Positions 44,736 through 54,019 are shown, counted from the stretch's first letter. The stretch: 64,000 nt of DNA from Ga0077523 sp038324085 (GCA_038324085.1 JBBQHP010000011.1:58381-122380); one strand, 5' to 3'. The notes: generated by a model not told the origin, from the sequence alone. Numbers and translations: made by a program.

Positions 44736-46088
44736 TCAGCCGCGCAACGCTGCGATCGCGTCTTCGACCCGATCCACCGCGGTGATCTCCATGCCCTCGA
44801 TGGGCGTGCGCGGCAGATTGGCGCGCGGCACGATCGCGCGTGTGAACCCGAGCTTCGCGGCCTCCTTCAGCCGCTCCTGCCCGCGCTGAACGGGTCGCAC
44901 TTCGCCGGCCAGGCCGACCTCGCCGAACGCCACCAGCTTGCCGGGCAGAGGCTTGCCGCGCAGCGAGGAGACGATGGCGAGCAGCACCGGGAGGTCGGCG
45001 GCCGGCTCGTCGATCTTCACGCCGCCGACGGCGTTCACGAACACGTCCTGATCGAAGGCGGCGATGCCGGCGTGCCGGTGCAACACGGCCAGCAGCATCG
45101 CGAGCCGGTTCTGTTCCAGACCGACCGATAGCCGGCGCGGATTGGGGGCATGCGCCTCGTCCACCAGTGCCTGCACTTCCACCAGCAGCGGCCGCGTGCC
45201 CTCCTGGGTGACCATGACGCACGAGCCGGGCACCTCACCGCCGTGCTGCGACAGAAACAAGGCCGAAGGATTCGACACCCCGCGCAGCCCGCGCTCGGTC
45301 ATGGCGAACACGCCCAGTTCGTTGACCGCGCCGAAGCGGTTCTTGATCGCCCGCACCAGCCGGAAGCTCGAGTGCGTGTCGCCCTCGAAATACAGCACGC
45401 AGTCGACCATGTGCTCAAGCACCCGCGGACCCGCGAGCGCGCCTTCCTTGGTCACGTGGCCCACGAGGATCAGCGCCGTGCCACTCGCCTTCGCGAAGCG
45501 GGTCAACTGCGCCGCGCACTCGCGCACCTGAGCCACGCTGCCGGGCGCGGATTGCAGGTTCTCGGAGTAGACGGTCTGGATCGAATCGATCACCGCGACC
45601 ACCGGTTTGCGCGCTTCGAGCGTGCCCAGGATGCGCTCGAGCTGGATCTCCGCCAGCATCTCGAGCGCGGTCGGGTCGAGCGCCAGGCGCCGCATCCGCA
45701 GCGCCACCTGCTGCGCGGATTCCTCGCCGCTCACGTACAGCGCGGGACAATCCCGCGCCATGGTCGCGAGCGCCTGCAGCAGGAGCGTCGACTTGCCGAT
45801 GCCCGGATCGCCGCCCAACAGCACGACCGCACCGTGGACCAGTCCGCCGCCCAGCACTCGGTCGAGCTCCGCGATGCCGGTGGCGCGGCGGGGCGTCTCC
45901 TCGGCATCCACGTCGGAGAGGCGCGCGACCCGGCTCACCTGTGCCAGGCCCTGGTAGCGCGCGGGCGCCTTGTCGGCGACGCTTTCGACCAGCGTATTCC
46001 AGGCGTTGCAATGGGCGCACTGGCCCTGCCATTTGAGGGCTTCGCCGCCGCACTCGGTGCAGGTGTAGACGATCTTGGGCTTGGCCAC
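44736..46088 (-). CDS. radA: DNA repair protein RadA
   Basis: RecA-related ATPase that promotes branch migration in recombinational repair. The 450-residue protein has the N-terminal C4 zinc finger (CTECGG, CAHCNAWN; about residues 10-30), Walker A GGDPGIGKST (about 93-102), the RadA-specific KNRFG motif (about 248-252) and a C-terminal Lon protease-like domain that lacks protease residues (from about 285). Length and domain order are typical. It is convergent with the kinase gene and divergent from the HExxH protein gene. Confidence 0.96.
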   Translation of the reverse strand: MAKPKIVYTCTECGGEALKWQGQCAHCNAWNTLVESVADKAPARYQGLAQVSRVARLSDVDAEETPRRATGIAELDRVLGGGLVHGAVVLLGGDPGIGKSTLLLQALATMARDCPALYVSGEESAQQVALRMRRLALDPTALEMLAEIQLERILGTLEARKPVVAVIDSIQTVYSENLQSAPGSVAQVRECAAQLTRFAKASGTALILVGHVTKEGALAGPRVLEHMVDCVLYFEGDTHSSFRLVRAIKNRFGAVNELGVFAMTERGLRGVSNPSALFLSQHGGEVPGSCVMVTQEGTRPLLVEVQALVDEAHAPNPRRLSVGLEQNRLAMLLAVLHRHAGIAAFDQDVFVNAVGGVKIDEPAADLPVLLAIVSSLRGKPLPGKLVAFGEVGLAGEVRPVQRGQERLKEAAKLGFTRAIVPRANLPRTPIEGMEITAVDRVEDAIAALRG

Positions 46089-46193
46089 GGGAGAGGCACC
46101 GATGATCGAACGCCCGATTATCGCATCGCGATGCGCGCCGCCCCCGCTTCACACGGAGCAATGGCCGCGGCACACTGGCGTTCATCGAAATCG

Positions 46194-46781
46194 ATGGAGC
46201 GCCCGGTGCCGTTTGCCTACTACGATCGTCTGCCCACCAGGCGCAGGCGCGTCTACGACCGCAGCGACGCAATCGTCGAGCTGCCATTGCCCCCGGGTGC
46301 GGACCTCGCCCCCGGCGTTCGGGCCATCGCCGCCGGTCTCGCCGCGGACCGCGAATCCGAAGTCCAGCGTGCTTGCCAGCGGTTGCTCGACGACCTCACG
46401 ACGCGCTTTGCCGTGCCGCCGTTGCGCGCGAAGGTCTACGCCACGCGGCCGAGCGGCGATTGGGGCGAACTCCACGGCATGTACCTGCCGGAAGACGCGG
46501 GCCGGCGCGCGATCGTGGAATTGTGGATGCGCACCGCGCAGCGCCGGAAGGTCGTCGCCCCGCGCACCTTCCTGCGCACGCTGCTGCATGAACTCTGCCA
46601 TCACCTCGACTACGAACTGTTCGAACTGGCCGAGACCTTCCACACGGAAGGCTTCTACAAGCGCGAATCGCACCTGCTCATCCAGCTCGCGGGAGCGCCC
46701 GATCCGAATCGGAATCAGGCCTCTGCGGCCGCCCGTACGCGCACCGGCACCCGCGGCGCAAGGGCGCAGAGCAGCTCGTAG
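46194..46781 (+). CDS. Predicted zinc metallopeptidase-like protein (HExxH), unassigned
   Basis: A 195-residue protein without an obvious signal peptide. It contains a zincin motif HELCH (residues 132-136, in LLHELCHHLDYELF) and, 14 residues on, FHTEGFYKRES with a further His150 and Glu residues that could complete a metal site. I do not recognise the family; SprT-like and other cytoplasmic zincins share this layout. The start is uncertain: in-frame ATG codons lie at 46131, 46161 and 46194, none with a well-spaced ribosome site; 46194 gives the most protein-like N-terminus. Its 3' end overlaps the convergent alr gene by 67 bases, so the Ala/Arg-rich tail may be poorly conserved. Confidence 0.65.
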   Translation: MERPVPFAYYDRLPTRRRRVYDRSDAIVELPLPPGADLAPGVRAIAAGLAADRESEVQRACQRLLDDLTTRFAVPPLRAKVYATRPSGDWGELHGMYLPEDAGRRAIVELWMRTAQRRKVVAPRTFLRTLLHELCHHLDYELFELAETFHTEGFYKRESHLLIQLAGAPDPNRNQASAAARTRTGTRGARAQSSS

Positions 46782-47797
46782 CCCACGGTACCCGACGACG
46801 TGGCGACCTCGTCGACCGGCACTGCCCGGCCCCACAGCTCGACCTCGGCGCCGACATCTGCCGCCGGCACCGGTGTCAGATCCACGCACAGCATGTCCAT
46901 CGACACGCGCCCGACCGTACCGGTGCGCTGCCCCGCCACCATCACCGGCGTGCCACTGGGCGCATGACGCGGGTAGCCGTCGGCGTAGCCGCAGGCGACC
47001 ACGCCGATGCGCATCGGCCGCGCCGCCGTGAAGCTCGCGCCGTAGCCCACCGATTCACCCGGCGCGAGCGTCTGCACCGCGATCACGCTCGATGCAAGAC
47101 TCATGACCGGCACGAGACCCAGCTCCGCCGCGCTCTGGTCCGCGAACGGCGTGGCACCGTAGAGCATGATGCCGGGCCGCACCCACTGGCGCTGCGTCTG
47201 CGGATAGCGCAGCAGCGCGGCGGAATTGGCGAGCGACACCGGCTGCGTGCTGCCCGCGATCGCTGCGTCGAACACGGCCAGCTGATGTGCCACGCCGTGC
47301 TGATCGTCGGCGTTTGCGAAATGGGACATCAGGATCACGTCGCGCACCTGCGTCATGTGCTCGACCTGCGCGAGCGCGGTGCGAAACTGCGCAGTCCGCA
47401 GGCCGAGACGGTTCATGCCGCTGTTGAGCTTGAGCATCACACCGATGGGACGCTCGATCGCCGCCCGCGCCAGCGCATCGATCTGCCCGGCGCTGTGCAG
47501 CACCGGCGTCAGGTCGAGGCGCACCGCCTGCTCCAGGTCGCGCTCGTCAAAACAGCCTTCGAGCAGCACGATGCGCCCGACGAAACCGGCTTCGCGGGCG
47601 CGCACCGCAGCCTCGATCTCGAGCACCGCGAGTCCGTCCGCGCGATTCGCGGCAGGCAACACCCGCAGCAGCCCGTGTCCGTAGGCATCGGCCTTCACCA
47701 CCGCCAGCACGCGAGCCGATCTGGCGCACCGCCGCGCCAACGCCAGGTTGTGCGCAAACGCAGCGAGGTCGATGGTCGCGCAGATCGGACGGGGCAT
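46715..47797 (-). CDS. alr: Alanine racemase
   Basis: PLP-dependent enzyme making D-alanine for peptidoglycan. The 360-residue protein has the PLP Lys in VLAVVKADAYGHG (about residue 34) and the second catalytic Tyr in VGYGASFTA (about 253), with the Arg-containing RIGVVACGYADGYPR after it, where the family expects catalytic-site residues. It begins PRPICATIDLAAFAHNLA as usual. It is divergent from lplT, 173 bases away, and convergent with the HExxH protein gene. A catabolic DadX role is possible, but there is no dadA next to it. Confidence 0.94.
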   Translation of the reverse strand: MPRPICATIDLAAFAHNLALARRCARSARVLAVVKADAYGHGLLRVLPAANRADGLAVLEIEAAVRAREAGFVGRIVLLEGCFDERDLEQAVRLDLTPVLHSAGQIDALARAAIERPIGVMLKLNSGMNRLGLRTAQFRTALAQVEHMTQVRDVILMSHFANADDQHGVAHQLAVFDAAIAGSTQPVSLANSAALLRYPQTQRQWVRPGIMLYGATPFADQSAAELGLVPVMSLASSVIAVQTLAPGESVGYGASFTAARPMRIGVVACGYADGYPRHAPSGTPVMVAGQRTGTVGRVSMDMLCVDLTPVPAADVGAEVELWGRAVPVDEVATSSGTVGYELLCALAPRVPVRVRAAAEA

Positions 47798-47970
47798 GAA
47801 AGGTCGAAGCGGAAAACGGCGTTCTCGGTCGACGCGATTCTAATGCGCGCCGCGCACTTGCGAGCGCCGCGCGACGGATTTTCCGCAGCGCATTCATGGT
47901 ATAACTCTCGGCGCCCGCGCTGCGCCGCGATGTGCCACGACACAATGCTGAACACCGTCACGACGGACGA

Positions 47971-49224
47971 ATGACCCGCGGCTTCTACATCATCCTCGCG
48001 GCACAGTTTTTTTCCGCACTCGCCGACAACGCACTTCTGTTCGCGGCCATTGCGCTCCTGAAGGCGCTGCACGAGCCCGACTGGCACACGCCGGTCCTGC
48101 AACAGTTCTTCGTGTTCGCATACATCGTCCTGGCGCCGTTCGTCGGCCCGTTCGCCGATTCGTTCCCGAAGGGGCGCGTGATGTTCGTCAGTAACGCGGT
48201 CAAGGTCATCGGCTGCGGCGCCATGCTTGCCGGGCTGCAGCCGCTCTACGCTTACGGGATCGTCGGCATCGGTGCCGCGATGTATTCGCCCGCCAAATAC
48301 GGCATCCTCACGGAGCTTCTGCCGCGCGAGAAACTCGTGATGGCCAACGGCTGGATGGAAGGGCTCACCGTCGCGTCGATCATTCTCGGCGCCATCGTCG
48401 GGGGCATCATGGTCGGCGACGGATTCTCCCAGTGGATGTTCGGCCGCTTCACCGTGCTGAGCGCATTTCCGCGGCTCGACAGCGCACCCGATGTCGCGAT
48501 ATTCGCCATCCTGGCGCTCTACCTGATTGCGGCCCTGATCAACCTCTACATCCCCGCCGTCGCGTTCGACCACAAGCTGCCGCGCCGCGATCCACTGTTC
48601 CTGCTGCAGGACTTCTGGCACAGCTTCAAGCTGCTGTGGCGCGACCCGCTGGGCCAGGTATCGCTCGCGGTCACGACGCTGTTCTGGGGTGCGGGGGCCA
48701 CCCTGCGCCTGATCGTCCTCGCCTGGGCCGGGCTCGCGCTCGAGTTCGATCTCGAACGTGCGACGCAACTCACTGCCGTGGTTGCGGTCGGCATCGCCGC
48801 GGGATCGATCCTCGCAGCGAAGTCGGTCTCGCTCGACCGCGCCGTGCGCGTTTTGCCGGTCGGCATCGCCATGGGACTGCTGGTGATCGGGATGGTCTTC
48901 GTGACCGACTGGCGACTCGCGGTGGTGCTGCTGACCGCGTCGGGCGCCATGGGCGGCTACTTCGTGGTACCGATGAACGCGCTGCTCCAGCATCGCGGCC
49001 ATCTGCTCATGGGCGCCGGCCATTCGATCGCGGTGCAGAACTTCAACGAGAACCTGAGCATTCTCGCGCTGCTCGGGTGCTACGCGCTGATGCTGAAGGC
49101 CGAGCTGTCGATCAACACCATCGTCGTGGCATTCGGGCTGTTCCTCGCCGGAAGCATGGCGATCATCTGGCGCATCCATGGCCACGACCAGGATCCGCCA
49201 CCGCCGGCGGCGCCCGACCGCTGA
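47971..49224 (+). CDS. lplT: Lysophospholipid transporter LplT
   Basis: Major-facilitator protein that flips lysophospholipids across the inner membrane for re-acylation. The 417-residue protein starts TRGFYIILAAQFFSALADNA (after Met) and has the twelve hydrophobic spans of the family, with the A-loop FADSFPKGRVMFVSN (about residues 62-76). The start at 47971 gives the conserved N-terminus; GACGGACGA precedes it and gives only a poor ribosome site. In enterobacteria lplT is next to aas; no acyltransferase gene adjoins it here, so the partner enzyme must lie elsewhere. Confidence 0.92.
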   Translation: MTRGFYIILAAQFFSALADNALLFAAIALLKALHEPDWHTPVLQQFFVFAYIVLAPFVGPFADSFPKGRVMFVSNAVKVIGCGAMLAGLQPLYAYGIVGIGAAMYSPAKYGILTELLPREKLVMANGWMEGLTVASIILGAIVGGIMVGDGFSQWMFGRFTVLSAFPRLDSAPDVAIFAILALYLIAALINLYIPAVAFDHKLPRRDPLFLLQDFWHSFKLLWRDPLGQVSLAVTTLFWGAGATLRLIVLAWAGLALEFDLERATQLTAVVAVGIAAGSILAAKSVSLDRAVRVLPVGIAMGLLVIGMVFVTDWRLAVVLLTASGAMGGYFVVPMNALLQHRGHLLMGAGHSIAVQNFNENLSILALLGCYALMLKAELSINTIVVAFGLFLAGSMAIIWRIHGHDQDPPPPAAPDR

Positions 49225-49232
49225 TCGCGTGA

Positions 49233-49268
49233 GCGGCGGCAGGCCCGGCGCACTGTGCCGGCCGCCGC
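49233..49268. terminator. Hairpin between convergent lplT and metzincin-like gene
   Basis: GCGGCGGC (49233-49240) pairs with GCCGCCGC (49261-49268), and inside it GCAC and GTGC form a second stem around a single T. The structure sits between two convergent genes 51 bases apart and may end transcription from both sides, although no T-tract follows. Confidence 0.45.
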
Positions 49269-49275
49269 GACGAAC

Positions 49276-51306
49276 CTACTTGCACTTGTAGTTGGGGAAC
49301 CCCGAACACTGCCCCGACCTGCACTTGTGGTCGTTGCCCAGCGACCCCGCCTTGCCGCAAACGGCACCCTTGCCGAGCTTCGCCCGGCACGAATTGATTT
49401 TCGCGTCGATCCCGGCATCGCACCATTTGCCCGCGCCGCAATCGCTGTCGGCCCGACACACGCAGACCCCCTGCGCACCATCCACCGCGCTGCATTTGCC
49501 CGCCTTGCAGGCATCGTCGTTGTAGCAGACGCCGCCCATGGCCACGGACTCGGGCGTGTAGCAGCGGGCGAACCGGCACTGCCCGCTCTTGCACTGATGC
49601 CCGCCGCCGACCACGTCGCAGGTGGCGTTGTCGCGCTTCAACGGCACGCAGCTGTTCTTCGTGAAATCGGCCCCGGCATTGCAGTAGCTCCCGGAGTCAC
49701 AATCCGGATCATCCTTGCAGACGCAGGTCCCCTTCGTCCCGTCGACGGCGCTGCATTTTCCGCCCTTGCACGCAACATCGACGTAACAGGTGCCGCCCAT
49801 GGCCACCGAATCCGGCGTGAAACAGCGGCTCAGGTTGCACCTCCCCGACCGGCACTGGTGCGCACCGCCCGCGAGGTCGCACGTTGCGTTGTCGGCCTTC
49901 TTCGCAACGCACTGATTGCGGCCGATCGTGATGACGCCCTTGTCGCAGTACTCGGCACTCGCGCAATCCTGGTCGTCGTCGCATTCGCTCTGCTTCGTGA
50001 CGTAGCGGGATACCGCGATGTAGTCGTAGATCGATTTCGTCGAAGGCGCCCCGGCTTCGCACATCTGGTAGTCGGTCGGCGAGTAGTCCCGGTAGATCTC
50101 GCTCTCGCAGCCGCTGTCCTTGTAGTCGGTGTCGCCGGTCTTGTCGTCGTACTTGCTCTTGCCGTATTCGTCGTCCAGTCCGAAAGCGTGGCCGACTTCG
50201 TGCCAGTAGGTACCATCGGACGTCATGGTCGAGAAATTGTTGAACTGGATGACGTTCGACTTGTACATCTGATTGAAGTCGTACGGCAGGAACTTGGTCG
50301 CGAAGCGCACGGTGAGATGGTCGTCGTCCTGCAGCAGGTCCAGCGTCGATTTCGGGAACGACGCGTCGTTCCGACCCTGCATCAGGAGCTTCAACCGGAA
50401 CACGCCGGGAATCGTCCAGTGCGATTCCGCGGTGCGCACGAAATTGTCCAGGATCCAGTCCCCCGGCTTGACCTTGACCACCTGGTTGCCGTTCGGATCC
50501 CAGCGCCAATAGAGCTCACGGCTCGCGTCCACCCGACAGCCCTCGTGCACGGCGCCGAGGTTCTTGTCGTAGCGGTACTGGATCCGGCCGAGGCTGATGA
50601 ACCTGTTCTCCTTGTCGCGCCGGTAGCTGTCCGCGTCGTTCTTGCCGTCGTACTTGTCGTCCTTGCCGGGGAAGTACGTGGTACTCGTACACAACGTGCG
50701 ATCGATGGATTGCGCTCCTGCCTTGAGCGTCCGGATCTGTGCGCTGCTCTCCGGGTCGGTCACCTGGGCCTCGTCGTACAGCACGCCGGCATGGCCATTG
50801 CCGGTATCGAGGTTCGCGACCGCTCCGGTATCGGGATCCACGCGTCGGCTGCCGACATAGAAGTCGATGCGTCCGGGCACCACGTCGTTGATGATCGGCC
50901 GATAGGGAATGATCATGGTCCAGACGCCGTCCTGCCTGCTCAGCACGTAGACGTACTTGAGCTGCGTGACGATGTTGCCGAAGAAGTTGTAGTGGCCGCG
51001 AATCACCCTCGGTTCGAGATTGCGCGATCTGAGCAACCGCTTGTCGGGATTGTCTCCGCTCGCGGCGGTCACCCGGGCGACCTCGTTTCCCTTGGTGTCG
51101 CGCTGGCGGTTGCACTCGAGGATCAGCTCGTTCCAGTGACGGTTGCCCTGATACGCGGCATCCGGAAACATCTCTTCGTAGAGATCGAAATCTCTCCGGG
51201 TGTCAGCGGACGTCTGGTTGTCCTTGACGCTGTCGCACACATTCGCGTGCGCGACCGAGGCAAGCAGCAAGGAAGTGGCGGCGAACAGTCGTCGATATCG
51301 ATTCAT
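49276..51306 (-). CDS. Secreted metzincin-like protein with cysteine-rich repeat C-terminus
   Basis: A 676-residue exported protein. The signal peptide is about residues 1-22 (LFAATSLLLASVAHA). A zinc motif HEVGHAFGLDD (about residues 368-378) fits HExxHxxGxxD, in which Asp is the third ligand as in snapalysin-type metzincins; the preceding 340 residues have no recognised domain. From about 439 to the end are two full and one partial cysteine-rich repeats (each with YCDxG, DNxxC, HQCxSGxC, SVAMGG and GKCSAVDG elements), ending CSGFPNYKCK. These resemble Dickkopf/EGF-like cysteine modules. The same module ends the neighbouring M23-like protein. The upstream part of the open frame overlaps that gene and was dropped; the start at 51306 begins the signal peptide. 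Confidence 0.85.
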   Translation of the reverse strand: MNRYRRLFAATSLLLASVAHANVCDSVKDNQTSADTRRDFDLYEEMFPDAAYQGNRHWNELILECNRQRDTKGNEVARVTAASGDNPDKRLLRSRNLEPRVIRGHYNFFGNIVTQLKYVYVLSRQDGVWTMIIPYRPIINDVVPGRIDFYVGSRRVDPDTGAVANLDTGNGHAGVLYDEAQVTDPESSAQIRTLKAGAQSIDRTLCTSTTYFPGKDDKYDGKNDADSYRRDKENRFISLGRIQYRYDKNLGAVHEGCRVDASRELYWRWDPNGNQVVKVKPGDWILDNFVRTAESHWTIPGVFRLKLLMQGRNDASFPKSTLDLLQDDDHLTVRFATKFLPYDFNQMYKSNVIQFNNFSTMTSDGTYWHEVGHAFGLDDEYGKSKYDDKTGDTDYKDSGCESEIYRDYSPTDYQMCEAGAPSTKSIYDYIAVSRYVTKQSECDDDQDCASAEYCDKGVITIGRNQCVAKKADNATCDLAGGAHQCRSGRCNLSRCFTPDSVAMGGTCYVDVACKGGKCSAVDGTKGTCVCKDDPDCDSGSYCNAGADFTKNSCVPLKRDNATCDVVGGGHQCKSGQCRFARCYTPESVAMGGVCYNDDACKAGKCSAVDGAQGVCVCRADSDCGAGKWCDAGIDAKINSCRAKLGKGAVCGKAGSLGNDHKCRSGQCSGFPNYKCK

Positions 51307-51373
51307 GGCGAGGCCTCTGCACATTGCCAAGTGCCGGGGAACGCGGTCCGATTGCATCCACGCGCATCCGGGG

Positions 51374-52843
51374 CTACCTGCATTCGTATTTCGGGAATCC
51401 GGAACATTTGGCCGATTCGCATTTGTGGTCGTTGCCGAACGAACCGGCCTTGCCGCATTGCTGGCCGGCATGGAGCTTCGCGTGGCAGGCGTTGAGCTTC
51501 GCGTCCAGGCCGGCGTCGCACCATCGGCCGGCGCCGCAATCCGCGTCGTGCTTGCACACGCAGGTGCCTTTCGCCCCGTCGACGGCGCTGCACTTGCCCA
51601 CGGCGCAGGCCTTGTCGCGATAGCAGGTGCCGCCCATCGCCACGGAGTTCTCCGTGTAGCAGTGCCCGGCATAGCACTCGCCCGACAGGCATTGGCGACC
51701 TCCACCCACCGCGGCGCAACTGCCGTTGTCCGCCTGCTTTGCGACGCACCGGTTCTTGCCGACGCTGAGCGTGCCCTCGTCGCAGTACGCGGTCCCGCCG
51801 CAGTCTGCGTCTTTCCGGCACTGGCAGACGCCGTCGCCATTGCAGGCTCCGGTCTCGCACTGGACGTCCCTGCTGCAGGCGCCTCCCACGGCGACCGAGC
51901 CCTCGTAGGCGCAGTCCGGCGCCGGCGCGGCAAAATAGATCTCGCCATCCTGGAAAGGCTTGCCGCCGAGACCGCAGATCACCGGATTGCGCGCGCTGTC
52001 CCGCGTGTACCCGGTGAGCATTCCGCTCGGATCGGCGATCGCCGGATGCGCGCCGGCGGGCACGACGATCTCGAAGTGGAGATGCTGCGGCCACGCGCAC
52101 CCGACCTTGCCCTCGTCGCCGAGGTAGGTACCTTCGGCGACGCGATCACCGACGTTCAGGCCCGCCTTGCCGGTCGTCGTGCCCTGCTGCATGTGCGAGT
52201 ACTTCGACCATTCGCCATTGTCGTGTTCGATCCAGACGTAGTTGTTGTTGCAGTCGTCCGTATGCCTCAGCCATCGCATCGGATGCTGCTGCTTCGAGTG
52301 GCTGTCCTCGATGAATCGGACGATTCCCGCGGCGGCCGCGACGATGCGATGGGTACCACCGCCGCGTGCGGCCATGTCGATCTTGCCCGGCGGGTTGTGA
52401 TCGTGGAAATCGCGGTTGATGTGGACCTTCGTGCCGTTCTCGTAGGGAATGCGGTAGGTTCCCCGCGACAGCTCCGAGGCGGTCCCGCCTGTGGTCGCCT
52501 CTGCGGACGGAGGATTCGCACATCTGCCGTACGCCATGTCGTATTCGCGGATGCACTGCGCCATGTCGGCGCCCGGGCTCGCCATGCACAAGTCGTAGAG
52601 CCGGCGGCCCACCGTCTCGCAAGGGTCCGCGGCGCCGGATCCGGTCTGCGTCGTGGCCGCCGCCTGCCGCTTCGAACCCGCGGCGGCTTGAACGACGCTC
52701 GGAACGACATCGGCGCCGGCCGGTCGCGGCTTTGCTCCGGCTACCGGATCGGCGGTCGTTTGCTGCGCCCGAGCGGACGACGCCGCCAGCAGACACAGCG
52801 CGATGACCATCCACATGCGCCGATGACGCGGCGTCGCTTGCAT
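51374..52843 (-). CDS. Secreted M23-like peptidase with the same cysteine-rich C-terminus
   Basis: A 489-residue exported protein starting at 52843, where GAGAGG lies seven bases upstream and a signal peptide follows (MWMVIALCLLAASSARAQ, about residues 11-28). A domain of the M23/LytM type spans about 145-290: HDHNPPGKIDMAARGG carries candidate His and Asp ligands in an unusual spacing, VWIEHDNGEWSKYSHM is the middle strand, and HLHFEIV (about 252-258) is the HxH motif. M23 enzymes usually cut peptidoglycan cross-links. From about 309 to 489 are cysteine-rich repeats nearly identical in pattern to those of the downstream metzincin-like protein, ending CSGFPKYECR. The two genes are 67 bases apart and probably co-transcribed. 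Confidence 0.85.
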   Translation of the reverse strand: MQATPRHRRMWMVIALCLLAASSARAQQTTADPVAGAKPRPAGADVVPSVVQAAAGSKRQAAATTQTGSGAADPCETVGRRLYDLCMASPGADMAQCIREYDMAYGRCANPPSAEATTGGTASELSRGTYRIPYENGTKVHINRDFHDHNPPGKIDMAARGGGTHRIVAAAAGIVRFIEDSHSKQQHPMRWLRHTDDCNNNYVWIEHDNGEWSKYSHMQQGTTTGKAGLNVGDRVAEGTYLGDEGKVGCAWPQHLHFEIVVPAGAHPAIADPSGMLTGYTRDSARNPVICGLGGKPFQDGEIYFAAPAPDCAYEGSVAVGGACSRDVQCETGACNGDGVCQCRKDADCGGTAYCDEGTLSVGKNRCVAKQADNGSCAAVGGGRQCLSGECYAGHCYTENSVAMGGTCYRDKACAVGKCSAVDGAKGTCVCKHDADCGAGRWCDAGLDAKLNACHAKLHAGQQCGKAGSFGNDHKCESAKCSGFPKYECR

Positions 52844-52942
52844 TTGAGTGCCTCTCGCCAAAGCCTCCGCAACGCGGCTTCGGTGCAGACCGGTGCGGCC
52901 CGCACCACCGCTGCGTGACGACACGCAGCGAAGAACGCGGTG

Positions 52943-53830
52943 CTAGGCGGACCCGGAGCCTTGCTTGCGGCGCTTCGCGTACATGCCCACGCCCAGCAAC
53001 CCCACCCCGAGCAGTGCCCACGTCTGCGGTTCCGGTACCGGTCCTGCGAGGAACAGGCCCGACTGCGAAGTGAACGTATAGCTCTGGGGCAGGATGATCG
53101 TGAATTTCGCGGTATTGCCGAAATCCGAGATCGCATCGGAGCCGATCGGGCCGCGCATGCCGACGATCGCACGCAGTTCCGATTCGAAGTCGAACGGCGT
53201 TCCGGGAACAATGTCCGCATCGTATTGCAGCAGCAGATCGAAGTGATTCGTGGTCCCCGCGACGGGCGCCGCACCCAGCCAGTCGCCCAGGCCCGTCAGC
53301 GAATCGGTCACGACGGCGCCACCCGCGTCGTAGGCGCGACGCCATTGCAGGGTCGCGAACTCGCTCGCGCCGACGATGCCGAGCACGCCTTGGACCAATG
53401 CAACCGCCTGACCCGTGCCGTTCGCCGCGGCCGGCACGAACAGATCGCCGTCCACGGCCATCTGGAACGACACCGGAATCGCATCGGTGCCGGGGCCGTC
53501 GATGGTGAGGGTGTCCATCGCGCGCGCCACGGCGCGGGCCGCAATCTCCGATTCGCCGGACAGGAACTTCTGGCCCGTGGCCCTCGCCTTGAGCTCGCCG
53601 GTGCCGATGTCGGCCGCGGCTTCGGCGGTCGCCCGTGCTATCGCATCATCGCGCGACTTGCTGTCGCTCACGATGCGCGGATCGTTCTTCTCGTACGTCA
53701 GGTCCGGCTGGACGGAGCCGAAGAATTGCAGTGTGGTGGACACATCGGCGTAAACCGGCGCTGCGAGGCAGCACGCCCCTGACAACGCCAGCGTCATGAT
53801 GACGCGGTGGACGACTCGGTGAGCACGCAT
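52943..53830 (-). CDS. PEP-CTERM sorting domain protein
   Basis: A 295-residue exported protein with an N-terminal signal peptide (about residues 10-28) and a C-terminal PEP-CTERM tripartite signal: VPEPQTW, a hydrophobic span (ALLGVGLLGVGMYA) and basic residues (KRRK). Such proteins are recognised by the exosortase EpsH/XrtA and are linked to exopolysaccharide-producing bacteria. The body is low in cysteine and rich in Asp, Thr and Gly, and has no recognised domain. It is 99 bases upstream of the M23-like gene on the same strand. No exosortase is in the window. Confidence 0.88.
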   Translation of the reverse strand: MRAHRVVHRVIMTLALSGACCLAAPVYADVSTTLQFFGSVQPDLTYEKNDPRIVSDSKSRDDAIARATAEAAADIGTGELKARATGQKFLSGESEIAARAVARAMDTLTIDGPGTDAIPVSFQMAVDGDLFVPAAANGTGQAVALVQGVLGIVGASEFATLQWRRAYDAGGAVVTDSLTGLGDWLGAAPVAGTTNHFDLLLQYDADIVPGTPFDFESELRAIVGMRGPIGSDAISDFGNTAKFTIILPQSYTFTSQSGLFLAGPVPEPQTWALLGVGLLGVGMYAKRRKQGSGSA

Positions 53831-54019
53831 TCCGGCACCTCCTGGAGTTCGCGATGGCGCAGCACGATTGCGCGCACGGTCGTCCCGAGACTAGCGAGGT
53901 CGGCAGGGTGCGTCTATTGTCCGAAAGGCCATGTCGTCCATCGGCAACGGCGCGAAATCGCCGCGCACGAGAGCCAAACGCCGGCCCGTGAACGGCGGTC
54001 CGGGGCTACGACGCCGGGG

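Noticed and set aside
51307..51948. Upstream in-frame extension of the metzincin-like gene (890 codons in all)
   Set aside because: It overlaps the coding part of the M23-like gene in another frame, is Arg/Ala/Thr-rich, and would put the signal peptide in the middle of the protein.
49276..52843. Cysteine-rich repeats as a CRISPR-like or DNA-level repeat array
   Set aside because: The repetition is at protein level with diverged codons and lies in open reading frames with signal peptides.
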